The position numbers and the translations under genes are program-made. The notes below the pieces were generated by a model, which saw only the letters and a program-made list of their open reading frames with translations, had not been told where the DNA came from and did no database searches. Below, piece by piece: positions 1 to 5,297 of a stretch of 11,144 nucleotides of DNA (positions are counted from its first letter, which is position 1; each line of letters opens with the position of its first letter). The DNA is taken from NCBI GenBank assembly GCA_021806355.1, contig JAJZXT010000074.1, positions 1 to 11,144 on the forward strand, written 5' to 3'. Source of the stretch: Thermoplasmata archaeon. GTDB taxonomy: Archaea > Thermoplasmatota > Thermoplasmata > Thermoplasmatales > Thermoplasmataceae.

Positions 1-153
1 TAGGCTCTTTTCCTCTGCCTTCTTGATTATGATGTCATCGCCTTTTTGCTCAAAGAGTATTCGATCTCCCCTTGATATTCCAAGAGTTTTCCTTATTTCT
101 GCGGGAATCGTGATTTGGCCCTTTGATGTTATTTTACCTAGATCTAATATCAT
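1..153 (-). CDS. AbrB/SpoVT-like looped-hinge DNA-binding protein (N-terminal part, cut by window edge)
   Basis: Reading leftwards from an ATG at 153, 51 codons stay open to the window edge, so the C-terminal end is missing. Residues 6-25 contain the looped-hinge (swapped-hairpin) AbrB signature: GKITSKGQITIPAEIR followed by KTLGI. The next strands, with SRGDRILF and a charged DDIIIKK, complete the roughly 45-residue fold. Family members dimerise and bind DNA as transition-state-type regulators, or act as the antitoxin half of VapBC/MazEF-like pairs. Which applies here cannot be told because the sequence beyond the left edge, where a toxin or effector domain would lie, is absent. A purine-rich stretch, AGGTAGG, stands just before the ATG and could serve as a ribosome site. 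The family call is firm; the role is open. Confidence 0.88.
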   Translation of the reverse strand, partial: MILDLGKITSKGQITIPAEIRKTLGISRGDRILFEQKGDDIIIKKAEEKSL

Positions 154-276
154 ATTCCTACCTGTAAGCAATCTATTCCTTACATTTAAGCCTTACTAAC
201 CATTTAGAAGGAATAGGGGATAAGAAAGTATCCTCCATCTCAAATTTCGTCGTTGTTCACTATGCATTTCACAAAA

Positions 277-361
277 TGCGGAGGGCCGGATTTGAACCGG
301 CGAACCCCAACGGGAATGGACCCTAAATCCATCGCCTTTAACCTAGCTCGACAACCTCCGC
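277..361 (-). tRNA. tRNA-Leu (anticodon UAG)
   Basis: The minus strand folds into an 85-nt type II tRNA. The acceptor stem pairs GCGGAGG (361-355) with CCTCCGC (284-278), followed by discriminator A at 277. The anticodon stem ATGGA/TCCAT encloses the loop TTTAGGG, which places anticodon TAG at 325-323 and reads CUA and related CUN leucine codons. A long variable arm with a CCC/GGG pairing, typical of Leu and Ser tRNAs, precedes the T arm GCCGG-TTCAAAT-CCGGC. The 3' CCA is not encoded; the sequence after the discriminator is TTTTGTG, so CCA must be added by nucleotidyltransferase. No intron interrupts the anticodon loop. A TATA box lies at the expected distance upstream. Confidence 0.96.
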
Positions 362-384
362 TTTCTTAACCTACATTGCAGAGG

Positions 385-394
385 ATATATTAAA
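385..394 (-). promoter_or_regulatory. TATA box of the tRNA-Leu gene
   Basis: On the minus strand the sequence TTTAATATAT is centred about 28 nt before the first base of the tRNA at 361. This fits the usual TATA-to-start spacing of archaeal promoters if transcription starts at or very close to the mature 5' end. No other gene needs this element. Confidence 0.7.
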
Positions 395-550
395 AATCTT
401 CAAAGCTGGACGACTATGTGATTGATGTCAATCTTTTTGATCGCATTTACGAAAATCATTTGTTTTGCTGGTCATATGAAGATATAGGAACTGTCATGCG
501 CGAAGTTTCATAAGCATAAGATCATTAGGTTATTTGATAAGAATTTGAAA

Positions 551-1132
551 ATGGAAGAGATAATCAGTCCTGAAAAAATATTGCATCTATCCTTAAACAT
601 TAAAGGTACAATTTTTGAAAATGTTTTCAGTAAAATGGAATTCCTTGGTGCATACGAATATATCATGGAACAATTTCAGAACTTAATGATTCCTACCCTA
701 AGCGTTTCGATAACCCCCAATAATTTCTATTCTTCCAGATATAGAGATGAAAAAGACCAGAGAAGGCTTAAGAATGTTGCGCCAAGAGGCCCCCAGCACG
801 ACGAATTTATGGGAAAATTTTATTCTTTGGTCAAAAAGTTTCCACCAATTTCTTCTTTTGAAACAAATTGCATAGACATCATGACCGATATTGATATATC
901 TAACGCTATAAGACAGAGCGGAAAAAAAGTGATAGTGCTCAGCGGCTTCACCACAGATAGTGAAATAATGATTAATTCTTCATTATTGCATTACAACGGA
1001 TTTATTCCAGTTGTCATTTCAGACGCAACCTCCACATTCTCCGAAAGAATGTTCTTTACCGCCCTGGAGTTCATATCACTTAGTGGGGAGGTAATAGATT
1101 CCAGAGACTTGATGAAGATATGGGGCTATTGA
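551..1132 (+). CDS. Isochorismatase-fold (cysteine hydrolase family) protein, probably without hydrolase activity
   Basis: 193 aa from ATG 551; an in-frame TTG at 545 would add two residues, and ATG is preferred. Length and C-terminal half fit the isochorismatase/nicotinamidase superfamily: KKVIVLSGFTTDSEI (125-139), then a helix, FIPVVISDATST (151-162) and a helix ending in SGEVIDSRDL, matching the conserved G-x-x-T-D block, parallel strand and final strand. Active members use an Asp-Lys-Cys triad. Here the nucleophile position in the G-x-x-T-D-x-C block seems to be Glu138 (TTDSE), and the first-strand Asp of the usual IDMQ-like motif appears as Asn16 (LSLNIKG). A Lys (95 or 96) remains about where the triad Lys sits. 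The only nearby Cys, 107, is outside the motif. It may therefore be a binding or structural protein rather than a hydrolase. It converges with the next gene, 17 bp apart. The family call is good; loss of activity is inferred from a by-eye alignment. Confidence 0.8.
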   Translation: MEEIISPEKILHLSLNIKGTIFENVFSKMEFLGAYEYIMEQFQNLMIPTLSVSITPNNFYSSRYRDEKDQRRLKNVAPRGPQHDEFMGKFYSLVKKFPPISSFETNCIDIMTDIDISNAIRQSGKKVIVLSGFTTDSEIMINSSLLHYNGFIPVVISDATSTFSERMFFTALEFISLSGEVIDSRDLMKIWGY

Positions 1133-1149
1133 GCACATATCCCATCATT

Positions 1150-2421
1150 CTAAAGAATTAATTGCTCCATCTGGACCTTTCTTGCATTCACACCAATATC
1201 TGAAACCTGAAATTCCAGATTGCCGTATAATTTTGCCTTTTCTTTTCCAGAAAAAACAGCCGCAGCTATTCTTCCTATTGCATCTCCCTTCATAATGCCG
1301 CTGCCACTTGTACCCGAGATTACTGTAAGATTCAATTCTTTAAAAATATTCGGGGTCATATCCGCAGTGTTATAGGAATAATATCCAGCCCAGCTTCCGG
1401 TCAGGGAGGCACCTTCGAAATTCTTGCAATATGAAGTGAGAATCTGATATATGCTATTTTCATAGAAATCGCGTTCAGGCTGGGGATCTTCCGACATTGT
1501 GAAATCCCTTGCCAGATCATCAGCGACCCCGATCCACATAGAGCGATATTTTGGAGCAGGTCTCAAGAATACTCCGTGTGATGGCAAAATGGTGAACGGC
1601 ATAATATCCTCATCAGTGTGTACACTCTCTGACAGCATCTCCACGATCCTATCGTTTGTTACCTGGAATACCTGCCTCTTCTTTGGTCTCTCGTGCCCAT
1701 CAATTCCGGTCTTATCAAGAAGGCCAGAGGTGTAAACGTCTGCTGCCATTATGTATTCGTCCCCTGAATAAGTACCCTTATTTGTCTGTAAACTTCCTAT
1801 CTTTTTTCTCTGCCAGATAAAGGGTTCACCCGGGTAATCCAGTGGATCCGTTGGAACGACTTTTAATCCTGAAACCGTTGTGCCAAAATCAAATTCTATT
1901 CCAAGCTTCACGCATTCCTTAAAATAGTAATCGGCAAGGAGTTCCGGTTCTATAATCCCACAATTCTTGCCAACATAACCCTTATCGTAGCCTTCCAGAT
2001 TCATCAATTTTCTCTGTTCTGGTTCAAGTTCATAATCAATATTCAATGATGATTTTATTTCGTCTCTATCAACTATCTCAATCTTCACGCCGGAAGAAAG
2101 CTCCTGAAGCATTGCATCCATAGGGGATTTATCCTTTACAAGAAACAGATAACCATTAAAATGTAAGCCGATATCAAACCCTAAACTTTTCTGGATCTTT
2201 TTGTAGAATTCAATAGAAGTGGAGGCTAATTGCCTATTTACTTTTGTTTTAAAAATGTCGCGGAAACCTGCGGCGCTCTTTCCAGTATTTCCCTGTCCGT
2301 AGCTGTTTTGTTTGTCTATGACCAAAATGCTCAAATCGTGATTTTCTTCTTTTATATGCAGCGCCGTTGACAATCCAGATATTCCGGCCCCTATGATGAT
2401 AACATCATACCTTCTTTCCAT
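1150..2421 (-). CDS. FAD-dependent oxidoreductase of the DAO family (glycine/D-amino acid oxidase-like)
   Basis: 423 aa, full length for the DAO family. The N-terminal Rossmann motif is GAGISG (11-16) within YDVIIIGAGISGLSTALHI, and Asp36 ends the second strand to hold the FAD ribose. GNTGKSAAGFR (44-54) corresponds to the flavin-contacting segment after the dinucleotide fold, and CGIIEPELLADYY (154-166) is the family's substrate-domain entry. The C-terminal block SGTSGSGIMKGDAIGRIAA (369-387) closes over the FAD. Such enzymes oxidise the C-N bond of amino acids such as sarcosine, glycine, D-amino acids or proline, passing electrons to oxygen or an acceptor. The substrate cannot be told from sequence. 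There is no signal peptide, so it is cytosolic. It is transcribed away from VAT across a shared 141-bp promoter region, and a TATA-like GATATATC 22-29 nt before the ATG suggests a leaderless mRNA. Confidence 0.88.
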   Translation of the reverse strand: MERRYDVIIIGAGISGLSTALHIKEENHDLSILVIDKQNSYGQGNTGKSAAGFRDIFKTKVNRQLASTSIEFYKKIQKSLGFDIGLHFNGYLFLVKDKSPMDAMLQELSSGVKIEIVDRDEIKSSLNIDYELEPEQRKLMNLEGYDKGYVGKNCGIIEPELLADYYFKECVKLGIEFDFGTTVSGLKVVPTDPLDYPGEPFIWQRKKIGSLQTNKGTYSGDEYIMAADVYTSGLLDKTGIDGHERPKKRQVFQVTNDRIVEMLSESVHTDEDIMPFTILPSHGVFLRPAPKYRSMWIGVADDLARDFTMSEDPQPERDFYENSIYQILTSYCKNFEGASLTGSWAGYYSYNTADMTPNIFKELNLTVISGTSGSGIMKGDAIGRIAAAVFSGKEKAKLYGNLEFQVSDIGVNARKVQMEQLIL

Positions 2422-2442
2422 GCCGCCTTAATCCTTCAGCGT

Positions 2443-2450
2443 GATATATC
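2443..2450 (-). promoter_or_regulatory. TATA box of the FAD oxidoreductase gene
   Basis: The self-complementary octamer GATATATC is centred about 25-26 nt before the A of the start codon at 2421 on the minus strand. This is the spacing expected if transcription begins at the start codon. The AAGGCGG stretch almost touching the ATG is too close to be a good ribosome site. Confidence 0.55.
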
Positions 2451-2472
2451 TATTGCTGAAAATGGATAGAGG

Positions 2473-2492
2473 TTCAAGTATTATCACTTGAA
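2473..2492. promoter_or_regulatory. Inverted repeat in the divergent promoter region, candidate operator
   Basis: TTCAAGT (2473-2479) and ACTTGAA (2486-2492) form a perfect 7-bp inverted repeat with a 6-bp spacer. It lies between the TATA boxes of the two divergent genes, about 23 bp upstream of the FAD oxidoreductase TATA box and about 40 bp upstream of the VAT TATA box. That placement suits a dimeric regulator binding site, perhaps an activator, but no regulator is identified and the arms are short. Confidence 0.4.
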
Positions 2493-2532
2493 AATCAAAA
2501 TGTCTATAAAGTGAAATACCAATGCTCATAAT

Positions 2533-2540
2533 TTTAAAAT
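2533..2540 (+). promoter_or_regulatory. TATA box of the VAT gene
   Basis: TTTAAAAT is centred about 26-27 nt before the A of the ATG at 2563. Transcription would start at or next to the start codon, giving a leaderless mRNA. No Shine-Dalgarno sequence lies at a suitable distance before the ATG, which agrees with this reading. Confidence 0.65.
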
Positions 2541-2562
2541 AGGTAATAAACGATATTGGGGT

Positions 2563-4806
2563 ATGAGTTACGCTTATGGAGACGGCATTACACTAAGAGT
2601 TGCAGAGGCAAATTCAACCGACCCCGGAATGTCAAGGGTCAGGCTGGACGAAGAATCCAGGATTGCTCTTGGGGCTGAAATAGGAGATGTCGTTGAAATA
2701 GAAAAAACAAAGAAGACCGTAGGTCGAGTTTTCAGGGCGAGACCAGAAGACGAAAACAAGGGGATCGTCAGGATAGATAGCGTTCTGAGAAACAACTGTG
2801 GGGGCTCAATCGGGGAAAAGGTTAAGGTCAGGAAAGTAAGGACTGAGATAGCTTCAAAGGTCGTCCTTGCCCCAATAATAAGGAAAGATCAGAGAGTCAG
2901 GTTTGGAGAGGGAATAGATGATTTCGTTCAAAAAGCACTCATCCGGAGGCCCATGCTGGAACAGGATAATATCAGCGTGCCAGGTCTGACTCTTGCCGGG
3001 CATTCAGGTTTACTTTTCAAGGTAATCAAGACAACTCCCTCCAAGGTTCCCATAGAGATAGGGGAGGTTACCAAGATAGAAATCAGGGAGGAACCCGCTT
3101 CTGAAGTTCTTGAAGACGTTTCAAGGATCAGTTATGAGGATATTGGGGGACTTTCAGATCAGCTTGGCAAGGTTAGGGAAATAATCGAGCTTCCGCTAAA
3201 GCACCCCGAACTTTTTGAAAGGCTTGGAATAAGGCCGCCAAAGGGAGTATTGCTTTATGGACCACCAGGAACGGGGAAGACGCTCATAGCCAGAGCTGTT
3301 GCAAATGAATCAGGTGCGAATTTTTATTCAATAAACGGCCCGGAAATCATGAGCAAGTACTATGGACAGAGTGAACAGAAACTTCGTGAAATTTTCACTG
3401 AAGCTGAGAACAAGGAGCCATCGATTATATTTATCGATGAAATAGATTCAATCGCACCAAAAAGGGAGGAAGTCCAGGGCGAAGTTGAAAGGAGGGTTGT
3501 CGCTCAACTTCTAACCCTTATGGACGGTCTCAAGGAACGTGGTCATGTCATCGTCATAGGTGCAACAAACAGGATCGATGCAGTTGATCCAGCTTTGAGG
3601 AGGCCAGGTAGATTCGACAGGGAAATTAACATTGGCGTTCCGGATAAGAAGGGCAGGCGAGAAATTCTTAACATTCACTCCAGAGCAATGCCACTTGGAA
3701 TGGATGAAGAGAGAAAGTCAAAATTCCTTGATGAAATTGCGGATATGACATACGGTTTTGTAGGAGCAGATCTCGCCGCGCTTTCCAGGGAATCTGCAAT
3801 GAACTCTTTGAGAAGATATCTCCCTGAGATCGATCTGGACAAGCCAATACCAACGGAGATACTGGAAAAGATGGCTGTCACCGAGGATGATTTTCTGGAG
3901 GCACTAAAATCAATAGAACCAAGCAGCCTGAGGGAAGTTACTGTTGAGATTCCAAACATACACTGGGATGACATTGGCGGTCTTGAGGATGTGAAGAGGG
4001 AATTGAGGGAAAGCGTAGAACTGCCTCTTCAAAAGCCAGAAATTTTCAAGAATCTTGGAATCAGGGCTCCAAAGGGTTTCCTGCTTTATGGTCCACCAGG
4101 AGTCGGAAAAACATTGCTTGCGAAGGCTGTAGCAAACGAGAGCAATGCCAATTTTATATCAGTGAAAGGACCAGAAGTGCTCAGCAAATGGGTAGGTGAA
4201 AGTGAGAAGGCTGTACGGGAGATATTCAAGAAAGCCAAGCAGGTAGCCCCTACCATAGTCTTCCTTGATGAGATTGACTCAATCGCCCCAAGGAGGGGAA
4301 GCACCGGGGATTCTGGTGTAACAGAACGTATTGTGAACCAGCTGCTTACATCAATGGATGGGATAGAGGTATTGCAGGGAGTAGTTGTAGTTGGGGCTTC
4401 TAACAGGCCTGACATCCTTGACAGCGCTCTTCTAAGGGCAGGAAGATTTGACAAGATGATATACATTCCACCACCAGATGCAGAGGGCAGGCTCAAGATT
4501 CTCAAGGTTCACACGAAGAATATGCCACTTGCACCCGGTGTTGATCTGAAAAAAATAGCAAACATCAGCGAGGGTTATGTCGGTGCGGATCTTGAAAATC
4601 TTGTGAGGGAAGCAGGAATGATAGCCTATAGGAAAGACCTAAACGCATCGAAAGTGACACAGGAAGATTTCATGGACGCACTGAACGCAATAAAACCTTC
4701 CGTTGACGATGAAGTTCTCAAGTTCTACAATAATATAAGCAGCAACATGGGGAAGAGCATCAGGGAACGGAGAAAGGATTTAGAGGTTTCTGGATTGTAT
4801 CAGTGA
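2563..4806 (+). CDS. vat: VAT-type CDC48/p97 AAA ATPase, protein unfoldase
   Basis: 747 aa, near the known length of Thermoplasma VAT (about 745 aa). The N domain (about 1-180) has the double-psi barrel plus second subdomain that binds substrate. Two AAA modules follow. D1 has Walker A GPPGTGKT (233-240), pore loop KYYG (265-268), Walker B IIFIDE (288-293) and arginine fingers Arg347/Arg350. D2 has Walker A GPPGVGKT (510-517), pore loop KWVG (542-545), Walker B IVFLDE (565-570) and Arg625/Arg628. All key ATPase residues are present in both rings, so both should hydrolyse ATP. The family forms cytosolic hexamers that pull proteins through the central pore. The last three residues, Leu-Tyr-Gln, are a hydrophobic-Tyr-X tail like those that dock ATPases on the 20S proteasome. 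It is transcribed alone from a leaderless-type promoter and ends before a T-rich terminator. A second CDC48 paralogue elsewhere in the genome cannot be excluded. Confidence 0.97.
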   Translation: MSYAYGDGITLRVAEANSTDPGMSRVRLDEESRIALGAEIGDVVEIEKTKKTVGRVFRARPEDENKGIVRIDSVLRNNCGGSIGEKVKVRKVRTEIASKVVLAPIIRKDQRVRFGEGIDDFVQKALIRRPMLEQDNISVPGLTLAGHSGLLFKVIKTTPSKVPIEIGEVTKIEIREEPASEVLEDVSRISYEDIGGLSDQLGKVREIIELPLKHPELFERLGIRPPKGVLLYGPPGTGKTLIARAVANESGANFYSINGPEIMSKYYGQSEQKLREIFTEAENKEPSIIFIDEIDSIAPKREEVQGEVERRVVAQLLTLMDGLKERGHVIVIGATNRIDAVDPALRRPGRFDREINIGVPDKKGRREILNIHSRAMPLGMDEERKSKFLDEIADMTYGFVGADLAALSRESAMNSLRRYLPEIDLDKPIPTEILEKMAVTEDDFLEALKSIEPSSLREVTVEIPNIHWDDIGGLEDVKRELRESVELPLQKPEIFKNLGIRAPKGFLLYGPPGVGKTLLAKAVANESNANFISVKGPEVLSKWVGESEKAVREIFKKAKQVAPTIVFLDEIDSIAPRRGSTGDSGVTERIVNQLLTSMDGIEVLQGVVVVGASNRPDILDSALLRAGRFDKMIYIPPPDAEGRLKILKVHTKNMPLAPGVDLKKIANISEGYVGADLENLVREAGMIAYRKDLNASKVTQEDFMDALNAIKPSVDDEVLKFYNNISSNMGKSIRERRKDLEVSGLYQ

Positions 4807-4820
4807 AACCACAATATCAA

Positions 4821-4834
4821 CTTTTTTTAGTTTT
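4821..4834 (+). terminator. T-rich transcription terminator after VAT
   Basis: Fifteen bases after the VAT stop codon a run of seven T (4822-4828) is followed by four more T (4831-4834). Archaeal RNA polymerase stops at such U-tracts without needing a hairpin, and none is obvious here. Confidence 0.6.
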
Positions 4835-4853
4835 CCATAGATTTTGATAAAAC

Positions 4854-4863
4854 TTCAAATATC
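4854..4863 (+). promoter_or_regulatory. Possible TATA box of the 124-aa orphan
   Basis: TTCAAATATC is centred about 25 nt before the ATG at 4884, again consistent with a leaderless start. The box is a weak match. It sits just after the VAT terminator, which supports a separate transcript. Confidence 0.4.
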
Positions 4864-4920
4864 TTGTTTCAAATAGCATAAGAATGGATAAAGGAGTAGA
4901 CATATCTTTTCAAATAGCAT
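4859..4920 (+). repeat. Imperfect direct repeat across the orphan's start
   Basis: TTTCAAATAGCAT occurs at 4867-4879, just before the start codon, and again at 4908-4920 inside the coding region. The match extends leftwards as ATATCTT(TG)TTTCAAATAGCAT, with two bases missing in the second copy. The offset of 41 bp is not a multiple of three, so this is not an in-frame protein repeat. Confidence 0.6.
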
Positions 4921-5258
4921 CGGGGAATGAAGATCAGGAACTCGTGCAGGCACTTGCAGATCTCACCGGCTATGACATGGGCAAGGAATTCAAGGTAGAA
5001 TGGCGAATATTTCGAGTAAAACTTGAGGAAAAAAGGTTCTTCAAGATATTATACTCAGGTCCAAAGATCAACAAGATTCACCCTCATAACATGAAAAAAA
5101 TAACTGATCATTTTGATTCTCTCTCTAAATTAAGCTATAATGAGGTAATGGGAAGATATAAGGAACTGCTAAAAAATGGCTCGATCAAGCCAATCCCTAT
5201 TAAGGAAATGGAGGAATCGTATGATCTGTGGCAGGATAAAATATGGCAGTATATCTGA
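4884..5258 (+). CDS. Uncharacterised 124-aa protein between VAT and the aminopeptidase
   Basis: I do not recognise this family. The start is the first ATG after the VAT terminator and is preceded by a TATA-like box at leaderless spacing. The protein has no signal peptide, membrane segment or Cys. Residues 1-30 look helical and acidic. Residues 35-65 look like beta strands (FKVEWRIFRVKLEEKRFFKILYSG), and the rest is a charged helical tail with two Trp near the C-terminus (DLWQDKIWQYI). This suggests a small cytosolic alpha/beta protein, possibly a binding or adaptor protein, but nothing shows a catalytic site. It is in the same direction as VAT, 77 bp downstream and across a likely terminator, and it converges on the aminopeptidase with a 39-bp gap. 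It is probably a real gene because its composition and codon use resemble its neighbours and it fills the whole space between two certain genes. Confidence 0.7.
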   Translation: MDKGVDISFQIASGNEDQELVQALADLTGYDMGKEFKVEWRIFRVKLEEKRFFKILYSGPKINKIHPHNMKKITDHFDSLSKLSYNEVMGRYKELLKNGSIKPIPIKEMEESYDLWQDKIWQYI

Positions 5259-5284
5259 CTTCGTCCAGAAATAATTAATTTTGG

Positions 5285-5289
5285 AAAAA
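5285..5289 (-). terminator. Short T-tract after the aminopeptidase
   Basis: On the minus strand five T follow the aminopeptidase TGA after about 8 nt, and the convergent gap beyond them is AT-rich. This is a weak archaeal-type terminator. The 39-bp gap may be read through from both sides. Confidence 0.35.
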
Positions 5290-5297
5290 TATTCCAT

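Noticed and set aside
418..513. A 31-codon plus-strand reading frame starting at GTG between the tRNA and the isochorismatase-fold gene, containing SYEDIG as found before the first AAA domain of VAT
   Set aside because: It is too short, has no promoter or ribosome site, and the shared six residues do not extend into the Walker or other AAA motifs, so the likeness is best taken as chance.
1150..2421. Possible assignment of the FAD oxidoreductase as sarcosine oxidase or D-amino acid dehydrogenase
   Set aside because: The FAD-binding motifs are shared by the whole DAO family, and no substrate-defining residue or partner subunit gene is visible, so only the family call is supported.
4086..4505. 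A 139-codon minus-strand frame inside the second AAA domain of VAT
   Set aside because: It is antisense to one of the most conserved protein segments in the window and has no promoter or family signature.
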